Shown here: one piece after another, positions 1-7,951 of the stretch
Layout: each line of letters opens with the position of its first letter
How positions within the stretch are numbered: position 1 is the stretch's first letter
Assembly: GCA_000961575.1 (NCBI GenBank)
Contig: LADP01000032.1
Location: forward strand, 1-64,000
Length of the DNA: 64,000 nt
Reading direction: 5' to 3'
Source of the DNA: Peptococcaceae bacterium BRH_c8a
GTDB lineage: Bacteria; Bacillota; Desulfotomaculia; Desulfotomaculales; Desulfallaceae
Translations under genes and position numbers: made by a program
The notes under the pieces: generated by a model
The model's input: only the letters and a program-made list of their open reading frames with translations
Database searches by the model: none
Told to the model about the DNA's origin: nothing

Positions 1-507
1 TAAGTACTTATTTGTCCAGGAATAAACCTGCTGATAGGATACCTGAAATTTCTGGGCTGTTTCAGCATAATTGGATTGATGTTCAATGCAGTATTTAACG
101 ATTTCAACTCGTTCATCGAAAGTTGTTGCTCGTCCTTTGGTCATGGCGGCTACTCCTCCTGTCCCTGAGCTTTTCAACGTCTCATGACCAGTATACTTCA
201 TCACCCAGTGACGTAGTTGACGAGTTGATTTAATCCCATAGCGCTTGCATATCTCCATGTAAGAGCCAGCGCCAACCAGATAATCTTTGACCGCTGCATC
301 TTTTAATTCTGCGGGATAGGCGCTATTCTTGGATGCACTAAGTAGTCCTTCTGGCCCTAATGATTGATAAGTCTGAAGCCATTGTTGGACAGATGAAATG
401 TGAACATCAAGTACGGTGGCTAAATGATTTAATGAATCTTCTCCACGGAGATATTTTTCAATCGTTGCAATCTTTTCTGATCCTGATATTTTGCCTTTGC
501 GACCCAT
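1..507 (-). CDS. IS3-type transposase, helix-turn-helix subunit (partial, runs off window)
   Basis: Reading leftward from ATG at 507, 169 codons stay open to the window edge, so the C-terminus is missing. The protein starts MGRKGKISGSEK and carries two helix-turn-helix-like segments (around residues 8-45 and 55-95, the second with IKSTRQLRHWVMKY), then a third after TKGRATTFDERVEIVKYC. This pattern of repeated HTH units is usual for the OrfA part of IS3/IS150-family transposases, which binds the element ends. A strong Shine-Dalgarno (AGGAGG) precedes the ATG. A 14-bp inverted repeat lies just upstream at 525-561 and may be part of the IS end. Catalytic OrfB would lie left of the window. The family call rests on pattern recognition only. 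Confidence 0.75.
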   Translation of the reverse strand, partial: MGRKGKISGSEKIATIEKYLRGEDSLNHLATVLDVHISSVQQWLQTYQSLGPEGLLSASKNSAYPAELKDAAVKDYLVGAGSYMEICKRYGIKSTRQLRHWVMKYTGHETLKSSGTGGVAAMTKGRATTFDERVEIVKYCIEHQSNYAETAQKFQVSYQQVYSWTNKYL

Positions 508-524
508 AAAAAAAGCTCCTCCTC

Positions 525-561
525 GTGGTAGACAGTTTTTGTTTTTCAAACTGTCTACCAC
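525..561. repeat. Perfect 14-bp inverted repeat upstream of transposase
   Basis: GTGGTAGACAGTTT at 525-538 is the exact reverse complement of AAACTGTCTACCAC at 548-561, with a 9-base A/T-rich loop. It sits directly upstream of the transposase start and probably marks or overlaps the IS terminus; it could also act as a transcription barrier protecting the element from read-through. Confidence 0.6.
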
Positions 562-618
562 AGGGGGAGCATATCAAACCTTGCGGGTATGCTGATTTGC
601 GATTTAAATGGGTGTTTT

Positions 619-1299
619 TTATTGTGTTAGATCAGGGTTCTGAAAGCTTGGTGGTTGCGGTTTGCCAATATTAAAGTAGTTGCCGCCCTTGGATAAATCA
701 AAATAAAGGCGGGCGTCTTCATCCACGCCCCAGTCACGGTTTGAACCGGTATCCTGGATTTTTTGGAAAGCTTCCCGGAAAAGCGTATTGTGGGCTTCCT
801 CCCGGTTTAACAAGAAATCGATCATTTGCCTGACGTGTTGATCTGCAATCTGGCGGTGTAAGTACTCATATACTACCTTGGCTCTTTGTTCGGCAGCGAT
901 GTTTGAGAGGATGTCTGCCGGTAAATCACCGGTCACATTGACGTAGGCAGCTGTAAAAGGAAACCCGGAACCATTGGTCAAAAAAGGGGACAGGCCGGTA
1001 AGTACGTTGGCTTCGATATTGCCGGCCGGCTGGGTACCCTGCATGTCAATATCATGGCCGTTTAACAGGTTTACTGCAGTAGCGACCATTTCCATGTGGC
1101 TCAGTTCTTCAGAGCCGATATCCATGAACAAGTCTTTAATTTCCGGGTCTTTTATACGAAAACTTTGGGAAATGTACTGTAAGGCGGCTTTCAATTCTCC
1201 CTGCGGCCCACCCAACTGCTCTTGTAACATAGCTGCATATTGCGGGTTAGGGCGCTCCACCCGAACCATCTCCAACAGATTCTTATCATGTTTAAACAT
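619..1299 (-). CDS. Manganese catalase, CotJC-like
   Basis: This 226-residue protein matches the manganese (non-haem) catalase family in its spore-coat CotJC form, a di-Mn ferritin-like protein that breaks down hydrogen peroxide. Visible family features are the PNPQYAAMLQEQLGGPQGE opening, metal-ligand helices with EELSHMEMVATAVNLL and a second helix pair around AAEQRAKVVYEYLHRQ and LLNREEAHNTLFREAF. Length is close to CotJC and shorter than large Mn catalases. It is a single gene with GGGGGTA upstream of the ATG as a ribosome site. It fits a spore-forming anaerobe and the rubrerythrin/FprA oxygen-defence genes further along. Confidence 0.88.
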   Translation of the reverse strand: MFKHDKNLLEMVRVERPNPQYAAMLQEQLGGPQGELKAALQYISQSFRIKDPEIKDLFMDIGSEELSHMEMVATAVNLLNGHDIDMQGTQPAGNIEANVLTGLSPFLTNGSGFPFTAAYVNVTGDLPADILSNIAAEQRAKVVYEYLHRQIADQHVRQMIDFLLNREEAHNTLFREAFQKIQDTGSNRDWGVDEDARLYFDLSKGGNYFNIGKPQPPSFQNPDLTQ

Positions 1300-1391
1300 A
1301 AAATACCCCCATCATGATTTTCAAATTATTATCTCTGAATGTTTTTATCTTTATTCAACGGCACCCAACTAGGGCTGCTTAAAAAACTTGC

Positions 1392-1712
1392 TTAAGACTT
1401 GGTATTTAACAGATTTTGTTCAATCCATTTACGTACTTCGTCATCTATGGGATATATATTGTCAGCACTCATACTACCGTTTCGGTTGGTAATTGCCTTT
1501 ACCAGTAATCCCCGGGGTGGTTGCCTGTTTAGGGTGGTGCTGGTGCTGTGGTTTATTTTCATCCGGTACAGAGCCAACCGGGGAATCCCGTCGCACAGGT
1601 CGATGACAAAAGAGTACCCAGTTCGCCTGGGCCTCATAAATTCACGTTCCAAATTAACGTCCCAGCAAATGTTCTCTTCCACGCAGCTTAAATCAAATGA
1701 CTCTCTGTTCAT
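1392..1712 (-). CDS. Hypothetical protein, 106 aa
   Basis: I do not recognise this family. The 106-residue product is soluble and of mixed composition, with many Arg/Asn residues, no signal peptide or membrane segment, and a plausible protein-like sequence (FVIDLCDGIPRLALYRMKIN in the middle, DEVRKWIEQNLL amphipathic helix near the end). A weak purine-rich site precedes the ATG. An overlapping frame on the other strand (1399-1800) ends inside a hairpin repeat and looks like a shadow, so the minus-strand reading is preferred, without strong proof. Confidence 0.45.
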   Translation of the reverse strand: MNRESFDLSCVEENICWDVNLEREFMRPRRTGYSFVIDLCDGIPRLALYRMKINHSTSTTLNRQPPRGLLVKAITNRNGSMSADNIYPIDDEVRKWIEQNLLNTKS

Positions 1713-1746
1713 TGGTATTACGCCCCCGTTTCAATCCCAATTTACC

Positions 1747-1884
1747 TTCGCACAGCCTGTAAGACCCCTCCTGCATAAGGAAAGGGGACACACCTGCTGA
1801 AGTTTCGGTATTTCTCTGGGGCCAGGAATGTCCCCAACGTATGGGTCAAAACCCCACCTGAACCAAGTCTTCTTTATTACAGCA
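1747..1884. repeat. Remnant of a hairpin-ended element, interrupted by a GGGGACACACC repeat
   Basis: The outer parts (CGCACAGCCTGTAAGACCCC on the left, AACCCCACCTGAACCAAGTC on the right) are shared with 61779-61893. There the middle carries the complementary halves of both hairpins; here the middle is replaced by a GGGGACACACC...GGAATGTCCCC repeat (about 1783-1835). The paired hairpins resemble ends of IS200/IS605-type elements, but no transposase is present. Confidence 0.5.
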
Positions 1885-2052
1885 GTATTGCCTGGGGTTA
1901 AAAGAAACATACAGGCATGCAATTAAGGGTATTGTCAACAGTGTCTGGTAGTGCTATTATGTCACCAGGTAAACTAGATTAGGTGCTTTAGTTTACCTGG
2001 TTTTTTCCAAATAAAAAGTTTACTAACTAACTATTTGGGGCGGAGGGAATAC

Positions 2053-3042
2053 ATGGACAAAAAAAAACGTATTGCTTTGGTGTTGGTGGTTGTGCTGCTG
2101 TCCGCCGGGGGGTATTGGGGTTACCATAATTACCGGAACCGGGACTCTGGCTCCATTGAGGCCACCGGTACCATAGAAACTACCACTGTTGACCTGAGTG
2201 CAAAAATTCAAGGGGCCATTAAAACCGTGGCCGTTAAAGCCGGTGATACGGTGTCCCGGGGGCAATTGGTGGCCGAGCTTTCCCGCAACGAACTGGTAGC
2301 GCAGCGGGAGCGGGACGCCCTGACTGTTTTAAAAGCCGAAGCTGCCCTGGCTGACCTGCAGTCCGGAGCCCGGGGCCAGGAAATAGATGAGGCCGCTTTG
2401 ACTCTAGACACGGCCAAGGTGCATTATGAACAGGCCTCCACCGATTTTAAGCGACTGCAGACCCTATATGAAGCCGGGGCCATACCCCAATCGGAGTACG
2501 AAAACGCAGCCAACAGGCAAAAACTTACCGCCAACCAGCTCGAAGCCGCCGGGGTCAGGCTGAGCCTTTTAGAATCGGGCAGTCGGCCCCAGCAGGTTAA
2601 CGCTGCCCGGGTTGAGGTTGAGCGCAGCAAGGCTGTTTTAAAGGCGACTGAAGCAGTGCTGGAGGATCTGAAAGTAATTGCCCCTATCGACGGCAAGGTA
2701 CTGTCCAGGAACTATGAAGTGGGTGAATATGTTAACCCCGGTACGCCGGTGGTGACCATTGCCGACTTATCCGATATGTGGATTAGGGTGTATATCCCCA
2801 CCGACGACTTACCGCACGTCAAGCTGGGTCAGCAGGTTACCTTTACCGTAAGCGGCGGTGACGAGGTTTTTACCGGGATTATTGAGGAGATTGCCTCTAA
2901 AGGAGAATTCACACCCAAGACAATCCAGACCAAACAAGAACGGGCCAATATTGTTTTTGGGGTCAAAATTAGGGTACAGGACACCGACGGGGTGCTCAAG
3001 CCCGGTATGCCTGCGGACGTGGTATTCGGGACTAAACCATGA
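2053..3042 (+). CDS. HlyD/YbhG-type membrane fusion (adaptor) protein of ABC exporter
   Basis: The 329-residue protein begins [20 protein letters not shown], a basic start plus one membrane helix, so it is an anchored extracytoplasmic adaptor. A biotinyl-lipoyl-like half ([33 protein letters not shown]), a long coiled coil (about residues 80-200, two AxxxL-rich arms around [16 protein letters not shown]) and the returning half ([20 protein letters not shown]) are all visible, followed by a beta-barrel region. I chose ATG 2053 because GGAGGGAAT lies just upstream; a TTG at 2035 has no such site. It overlaps the next gene by ATGA, so the cluster is translationally coupled. It should link the ATPases and permease downstream. 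Confidence 0.9.
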   Translation: MDKKKRIALVLVVVLLSAGGYWGYHNYRNRDSGSIEATGTIETTTVDLSAKIQGAIKTVAVKAGDTVSRGQLVAELSRNELVAQRERDALTVLKAEAALADLQSGARGQEIDEAALTLDTAKVHYEQASTDFKRLQTLYEAGAIPQSEYENAANRQKLTANQLEAAGVRLSLLESGSRPQQVNAARVEVERSKAVLKATEAVLEDLKVIAPIDGKVLSRNYEVGEYVNPGTPVVTIADLSDMWIRVYIPTDDLPHVKLGQQVTFTVSGGDEVFTGIIEEIASKGEFTPKTIQTKQERANIVFGVKIRVQDTDGVLKPGMPADVVFGTKP

Positions 3043-3953
3043 TTAACGTTACAGGACTTAGTAAATCTTTTGGTGCCGTCAAGGCAGTTGACGAAGTGAG
3101 CATTAACGTCAAAAAACAGGATATTTTTGGGCTGGTAGGCCCCGACGGGGCTGGCAAGACCACTCTGATGCGCATGGTTTGCGGGCTGGCGGTGCCCGAT
3201 AACGGGGAAGTCAGGTTAATGGGGGAAACGCCGGGTAAACTGGAGCAGGCTCGGGAACACCTGGGCTACATGCCTCAACGGTTCAGTCTGTACGGAGACC
3301 TCACGGTGATGGAGAATATTAATTTTTTTGGTTCCATGTACGGGCTGGACAGGAAAACCATTGCCCATCGGGCTGATGAAATTTTGGAACTGACCGGACT
3401 AATCATGTTTAAGAGCCGGTTTGCCGATAACCTCTCCGGGGGGATGAAACAAAAACTGGCCCTGACCTGCTCCCTGGTAACCAGGCCCGCCCTGCTGGTG
3501 TTGGACGAGCCGACTTACGGTGTGGATCCTGAATCACGCAAGGAATTCTGGAAGATCTTGTACCGTTTGAACCGGGAAGGTATGACCATATTGGTTTCAA
3601 CTCCCTATATGGACGAGGCCGATTTATGTACAGTGGTGTCTTTTATGGATCGGGGTCGGGTAACGGCGGTGGACTCACCGGCCAACCTGAAAAAGAGCTT
3701 CCGGTACCAGGTATTGGAAGTCCGGGTGGACACCCGGGATCCGGAAATGTTCAGCGGCCTGGCCGAAACCCTGGATTACTCTTTCTACGGTGACAAGTAC
3801 CGGGTGGTGGTGGATGACATCGCGGTGGCCCGGCAAGCTATCGAGCGCCGCCTGGCCGAAAAAAACGTTCCTGTTGTCAGCATTCGGGAAATATCCCCAT
3901 CCATGGAAGAGGTCTTCATTTCCCTGGCTGAACCAGAGAGTTATGAATCGTAG
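3039..3953 (+). CDS. ABC exporter ATP-binding protein (first)
   Basis: A 304-residue ABC ATPase with Walker [10 protein letters not shown] (Asp where Asn is usual), Q-loop in [14 protein letters not shown], signature LSGGMKQK and Walker [17 protein letters not shown]. The C-terminal third matches the CcmA/YbhF accessory region found in drug-export ATPases. It is coupled to the adaptor gene by an ATGA overlap. YbhF-type exporters use two tandem ATPase domains in one chain; here they are two genes. The stop codon TAG at 3951-3953 lies at the first bases of a GTAGGGGCACC-type repeat, so the repeat insertion may have reset the C-terminus. Confidence 0.9.
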   Translation: MINVTGLSKSFGAVKAVDEVSINVKKQDIFGLVGPDGAGKTTLMRMVCGLAVPDNGEVRLMGETPGKLEQAREHLGYMPQRFSLYGDLTVMENINFFGSMYGLDRKTIAHRADEILELTGLIMFKSRFADNLSGGMKQKLALTCSLVTRPALLVLDEPTYGVDPESRKEFWKILYRLNREGMTILVSTPYMDEADLCTVVSFMDRGRVTAVDSPANLKKSFRYQVLEVRVDTRDPEMFSGLAETLDYSFYGDKYRVVVDDIAVARQAIERRLAEKNVPVVSIREISPSMEEVFISLAEPESYES

Positions 3954-4024
3954 GGGCACCCCTTGCGGGTGCCTGGTTTACGCATACCCATACAATTATT
4001 AATTCGGGCACCCGCAAGAGGTGA
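3951..4024. repeat. GTAGGGGCACC...GGGTGCC hairpin repeat, copy 1 (double)
   Basis: Two inverted units of the GGGGCACCC/GGGTGCC hairpin lie here, one at 3951-3973 and its mirror at 4004-4024. Related copies occur at 11870-11900 and 21818-21844. The first unit supplies the stop codon of the preceding ATPase gene. Confidence 0.7.
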
Positions 4025-4037
4025 AAAACCAGCTCTC

Positions 4038-4231
4038 GCGGCGATCTGGTGATATTCGGAGCGAACGGTGCACCTGGGTGCGTTGATTAGCCCGTCATAG
4101 CCCCGAATTCATGGCTGCTTAGGGCGTTGCCAAACGGTTAAGCAGTTTATGCCATGCGGTAACAATAACCTGCTCCAATCACAACAATAAGAATTGCAAG
4201 AGAGAGCGTAGCGATATCACCGGAGCGCCGC
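4038..4231. mobile_element. Possible MITE-like element with 18-bp imperfect terminal inverted repeats
   Basis: Bases 4038-4055 and 4214-4231 are inverted repeats matching at 16 of 18 positions (core GGTGATAT / ATATCACC). The 194-bp interior has no open frame of note. It separates two ATPase genes that would normally abut, so it probably arrived after the operon formed. No target-site duplication was clearly seen. Confidence 0.35.
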
Positions 4232-4283
4232 GCCCACTACAACCAACGTTTAAAGAAATTCCAGGTAGCAACGAGGTGGTTTG

Positions 4284-5222
4284 ATGGAATACGCGGTAAC
4301 TACAAGTGAACTGACCAGGACCTTCGGCAGTTTTACCGCTGTGGATCGTTTGAACCTGAATATTAAGCCCGGGGAAATATACGGATTTATAGGGCCCAAC
4401 GGCGCCGGCAAGTCCACTGCCATCCGGATGCTGTGTGGTATCCTGGAACCTACTTCCGGCTCGGGCAGCGTACTGGGATACGACCTAGTTCGCGAAACCG
4501 AAGAGATCAAAAAGAGGATCGGTTATATGTCCCAGAAGTTCAGTCTTTATGAGGATCTTACTGTGGAAGAAAACTTAAATTTTTATGCCGGCCTGTACAG
4601 TGTACCGCGCCGGGAGTTAAAAGGCCGGGTACGGGAAATGGTGGTCATGGCCGGGCTTAGCGGTCGTGAAGAAGAATTAACCGCCAACCTTAGCGGCGGT
4701 TGGAAGCAGAGGCTGGCCCTGGGCTGTGCCATAATATCCAGACCCGCCATTGTGTTCCTGGATGAACCCACCAGTGGAGTCAGCCCGATCAGTCGACGGA
4801 TGTTTTTTAAAATTATTCAGCGGATGGCCGCTGCCGGAACCACGGTGATGGTGACCACCCATTTTATGGATGAAGCCGAATACTGCGATAAAATTGCTTT
4901 TATTTCTGTCGGGCGGTTAATGACAGTGAATACTCCGGATAATTTGAAGAAAAACGTAATCGACGGGCATCTGGTGGAACTGGAACTACCCGACGCAATG
5001 AATAGGCTGGACGAAATCGAGAATCTACCCTATGTAAAAGAATGCACCGTGCACGGACCATTGCTGCACGTGCTGCTGGCAAACGAGTCCCACCGGCCGG
5101 TGCTGCAGGAGTCTACCGGGAGTGAACCACGGTCCATTACGCCCTCGCTGGAAGACGTCTTTATCGCCCTGGCCAAGCTGAAAGGGGACACACCCCTTTC
5201 GGGGAATGTCCCCAACTTATGA
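4284..5222 (+). CDS. ABC exporter ATP-binding protein (second)
   Basis: A 312-residue ABC ATPase with Walker A GPNGAGKST, Q-loop YMSQKFSLYEDLTV, signature LSGGWKQRLALG, Walker B IVFLDEPTSGVSPISRR and H-loop VTTHFMDEAEYCD. It should pair with the first ATPase to drive the export complex. ATG 4284 follows GAGGTGG. The last residues, GDTPLSGNVPNL, are encoded by a GGGGACACACC...GGAATGTCCCC repeat (5183-5213), which also leads into the stop codon; the native C-terminus was therefore replaced or extended. The normal family core ends around LEDVFIALAKLK, so function is probably intact. Confidence 0.9.
   Translation: MEYAVTTSELTRTFGSFTAVDRLNLNIKPGEIYGFIGPNGAGKSTAIRMLCGILEPTSGSGSVLGYDLVRETEEIKKRIGYMSQKFSLYEDLTVEENLNFYAGLYSVPRRELKGRVREMVVMAGLSGREEELTANLSGGWKQRLALGCAIISRPAIVFLDEPTSGVSPISRRMFFKIIQRMAAAGTTVMVTTHFMDEAEYCDKIAFISVGRLMTVNTPDNLKKNVIDGHLVELELPDAMNRLDEIENLPYVKECTVHGPLLHVLLANESHRPVLQESTGSEPRSITPSLEDVFIALAKLKGDTPLSGNVPNL
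5183..5213. repeat. GGGGACACACC...GGAATGTCCCC repeat inside the end of a coding region
   Basis: A compact copy with short spacer, able to fold as GGGGACA/TGTCCCC. It lies inside the 3' end of the second ATPase gene and is translated. Confidence 0.8.
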
Positions 5223-5268
5223 AGTTAGAAGTTAGAGGTTGGAAGTTTGCTTAAGAGGATGTGGGTTA

Positions 5269-6378
5269 ATGAGCAGGATATTGGCTATTCTATACAAGGA
5301 ATTTCTGCAGATGCGCAGGGATCGGATGACCCTGGGGTTGATTTTCATGCTTCCGCTGGTGCAATTGCTGCTTTTTGGTTATGCCATTCAGACTGAGGTC
5401 AAGCATATACCCACCGTGGTGTTCGACCAGTCGCTTTCCCCCGAAAGCCGGGATTTGCTGAATTCCTTCGGCGCTTCGGGGTACTTTGACATCGCCTCGA
5501 CAGCGGCAAGTTACGACGAAGTCAACGGAGCCATTGACAGTGGTAAAGCCAAGGTGGGCATCATTTTCCCGCCTGACTTCGATCGCAGCGTCAAGCGGGG
5601 CACTCCCGCCCAGGTGCAGGTAATCGTGGACGCCAGCGATAACATGGTAGCCAACCAGGCCATAGCCATAGCCAACTCCATTGGTTTAATCAAATCCCAG
5701 GAGATATTGGCCCAAAGAAAAGCCATCGGCGGGCCTCCATATGACATCAGGGTGCGGCCCTGGTACAACCCGGACGGCATCACCGCCTATTACATGGTGC
5801 CCGCTATTTTAGGGGTTATTGTCACCATGACTATGGTGATTATGACTTCCATGGGCATCGTGCGGGAGCGTGAAAGGGGTACCCTGGAACAGTTAATCGT
5901 TACGCCGGTTAGAGCCTATGAACTGATGATCGGTAAAATCCTTCCTTATATAGTCCTGGGTTATCTGCAAATCACAGTGGCACTGCTGGTGGGGGTAATT
6001 GTTTTCCACGTGCCCATTCGAGGGAGCTTGCTGGAATTATACGTGTTGACCCTATTTTTCATCACCGCCTCGCTGGGCCTGGGCATCTTAATTTCTAATA
6101 TTGCCAAGACCCAGATGCAAGCTTTCCAGATGTCATTCTTTTTCATGCTGCCCAGTATACTGCTTTCCGGTTTCATGTTTCCCCGGGACGCCATGCCGCA
6201 GTTCATTTATTATTTAAGCACGCTGATTCCCCTGACCTATTACTTGGATATAATCAGGGGCATAGTGTTAAAAGGGATTGGCTTCCCATACCTGGTGGGG
6301 CAGGTCACTTCGCTGCTAATGTTTTCGGTGGTACTGTTGACGCTGAGTATACTAAAGTTTAAGAAAAAGATTGTTTAA
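5269..6378 (+). CDS. ABC-2 type exporter permease (YbhS/YbhR-like)
   Basis: The 369-residue protein has one N-terminal membrane helix (LIFMLPLVQLLLFGYA), a long extracytoplasmic domain (about residues 45-175), and then five to six membrane segments, the ABC-2 layout of drug and lipid exporters. The motif MTSMGIVRERERGTLEQLIVTP is the typical coupling helix that meets the ATPase. ATG 5269 has AGAGGA upstream; in-frame codons before it lack a site. Only one permease gene is present, whereas YbhFSR-type systems have two, so this one may work as a homodimer. Confidence 0.9.
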   Translation: MSRILAILYKEFLQMRRDRMTLGLIFMLPLVQLLLFGYAIQTEVKHIPTVVFDQSLSPESRDLLNSFGASGYFDIASTAASYDEVNGAIDSGKAKVGIIFPPDFDRSVKRGTPAQVQVIVDASDNMVANQAIAIANSIGLIKSQEILAQRKAIGGPPYDIRVRPWYNPDGITAYYMVPAILGVIVTMTMVIMTSMGIVRERERGTLEQLIVTPVRAYELMIGKILPYIVLGYLQITVALLVGVIVFHVPIRGSLLELYVLTLFFITASLGLGILISNIAKTQMQAFQMSFFFMLPSILLSGFMFPRDAMPQFIYYLSTLIPLTYYLDIIRGIVLKGIGFPYLVGQVTSLLMFSVVLLTLSILKFKKKIV

Positions 6379-6406
6379 TAAGCGGTTAAGCAAGGTGGTG
6401 TAAGTT

Positions 6407-6991
6407 TTGAATAAGCGGGAACAAATAATTACGGCCTTGGCGGAACTTTCCCGCACCAGGGGTTTTTACCGGGTGACCGTAGATGAACTGGCTGCCCATG
6501 CGGGGGTAAGCAAAAGGACAATTTATCGTCACTTTAGCAGCAAGGATCAGATAGTGGAAGCCCTGCTAGACAGGTTTATGAACTACATGGCGGGCCAACT
6601 GGAACAGATTATTAATTCCGGTCAAAAGCCGGCCGAAGTACTTACCGGCATCATCAGCTTTATTACCCAACACGGAATTCTTCTGAATAATATGCAGGTG
6701 CTGGATGATCTCAGACGCTATTACCCGGAGTTGTGGGCCAAGGTGGAACGTTTTCGGGCGGAAAAGATCCAACAGAATTTTGTCAAATTGCTGGTCACTA
6801 AAAATAACCAGGGCCTGCGGGAAACCGACCCCCGAATCCTGGCGGCGGCCCTTTCGGCTTCAGTACAGGCGGTAATCAATCCCGAGTTTATATTAAACAA
6901 TGAAATGACTTTTGAAGGCGCGGTTAAGCAGCTAATCGGGCTTTTTATGTATGGCGTCATTGAAGACGAACCGGGCCGCGCGACGGAATAA
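6407..6991 (+). CDS. TetR-family transcriptional regulator
   Basis: The 194-residue protein has an N-terminal TetR HTH (REQIITALAELSRTRGFYRVTVDELAAHAGVSKRTIYRHF split over residues 4-43) followed by an all-helical ligand domain. TTG start at 6407 with AAGGTGG upstream. It follows the exporter permease by 28 bases in the same direction and probably represses that operon in response to an exported compound; no operator could be picked out. Confidence 0.88.
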   Translation: MNKREQIITALAELSRTRGFYRVTVDELAAHAGVSKRTIYRHFSSKDQIVEALLDRFMNYMAGQLEQIINSGQKPAEVLTGIISFITQHGILLNNMQVLDDLRRYYPELWAKVERFRAEKIQQNFVKLLVTKNNQGLRETDPRILAAALSASVQAVINPEFILNNEMTFEGAVKQLIGLFMYGVIEDEPGRATE

Positions 6992-7138
6992 AACCGCGTT
7001 TCAACCATTAAAAAAGACGGTTGGGGGCATATTCTTTGCCTTCACAAGCGTTCAGCGGTTATGATTAATAAGTTGAATTATCAGAATAGTTAGTTTAAAA
7101 TGCGACATCTATGTTTGGTCATCAAAGGAGGCTATTTA

Positions 7139-7951
7139 ATGGTTGAACGTTCCCTGGAAAAACCGGTTCACTCAGTGGAACGGGCGCTGGCAATTCTAGA
7201 AACCTTGGGACAAAAGCCCGACGGCTACGGCTGCACGGAACTGGGGCAGTTGCTGAGCCTGCATAAAAGCACGGTGCACAGGTTTCTTACCACCCTGCAG
7301 GCCTACGGGTTTGCCGAACAGGATCCAGGTACCGAACGCTACAGGTTAGGGATGAAAATGGTCTATTTGGGCATGAAGGTGCTGGACAGCCTTGATTTTC
7401 GCAAAGTAGCTATTCCGTATATGCATGAACTGGTAGAGATATCGAGAGAAACAGTGCAACTGGCGGTTCTAGACGGTGACGAGGTTCTGGCATTGGAAAG
7501 GGAGCATTCTCCGGAGGCCATTACCGTCAACCTTGGTTTGCGCAGTCAGGTGCACTGTACTGCCGATGGTAAGGTGCTGCTGGCCGCACTGGCTAACGAA
7601 AACGCCATTGGTGTGCTAGAAAGAAACGGCATGCCGCAGAACACCGTCAACACGATAACGGATATCAACCAAATGCTTTCCCACCTGGAAAAGGTTCGCC
7701 AGCAGGGGTTTGCCATCAGTGCCGACGAACTGGTGGAAGGAGTAAGGAGCATTGCTGCACCGGTCTATAACCATAACGGGCTGGCCATTGCCGCCTTGAG
7801 CATTTTAGGTCCGGGCTCCAGGCTTACTCTGGAGAGGATCTCAAGACTGGTTACGGTGTTAAAGGAAACGTGTACATCTGTTTCCATGCAACTGGGTTAT
7901 GATCCGGAAATACTTAACAATTCGAGTTTACAAGGGGGGGGCGGCAGGTAA
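7139..7951 (+). CDS. IclR-family transcriptional regulator
   Basis: The 270-residue protein has the IclR winged helix at the N-terminus (SVERALAILETLG, HKSTVHRFLTTLQAYGF) and the IclR effector domain (ADGKVLLAAL, SADELVEGVRSIAAPVYN, ALSILGPGSRLT). ATG 7139 is preceded by AAAGGAGG; an in-frame ATG at 7100 has none. Its stop TAA is directly followed by the ATG of the acyl-CoA ligase, so the two are cotranscribed and coupled. IclR proteins usually sense small organic acids, so it probably controls activation of the ligase substrate. Confidence 0.9.
   Translation: MVERSLEKPVHSVERALAILETLGQKPDGYGCTELGQLLSLHKSTVHRFLTTLQAYGFAEQDPGTERYRLGMKMVYLGMKVLDSLDFRKVAIPYMHELVEISRETVQLAVLDGDEVLALEREHSPEAITVNLGLRSQVHCTADGKVLLAALANENAIGVLERNGMPQNTVNTITDINQMLSHLEKVRQQGFAISADELVEGVRSIAAPVYNHNGLAIAALSILGPGSRLTLERISRLVTVLKETCTSVSMQLGYDPEILNNSSLQGGGGR

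Noticed and set aside
1399-1800. Plus-strand frame of 133 codons
   Set aside because: It ends inside a hairpin repeat (tail ERGHTC), has no ribosome site and overlaps the more plausible minus-strand frame.
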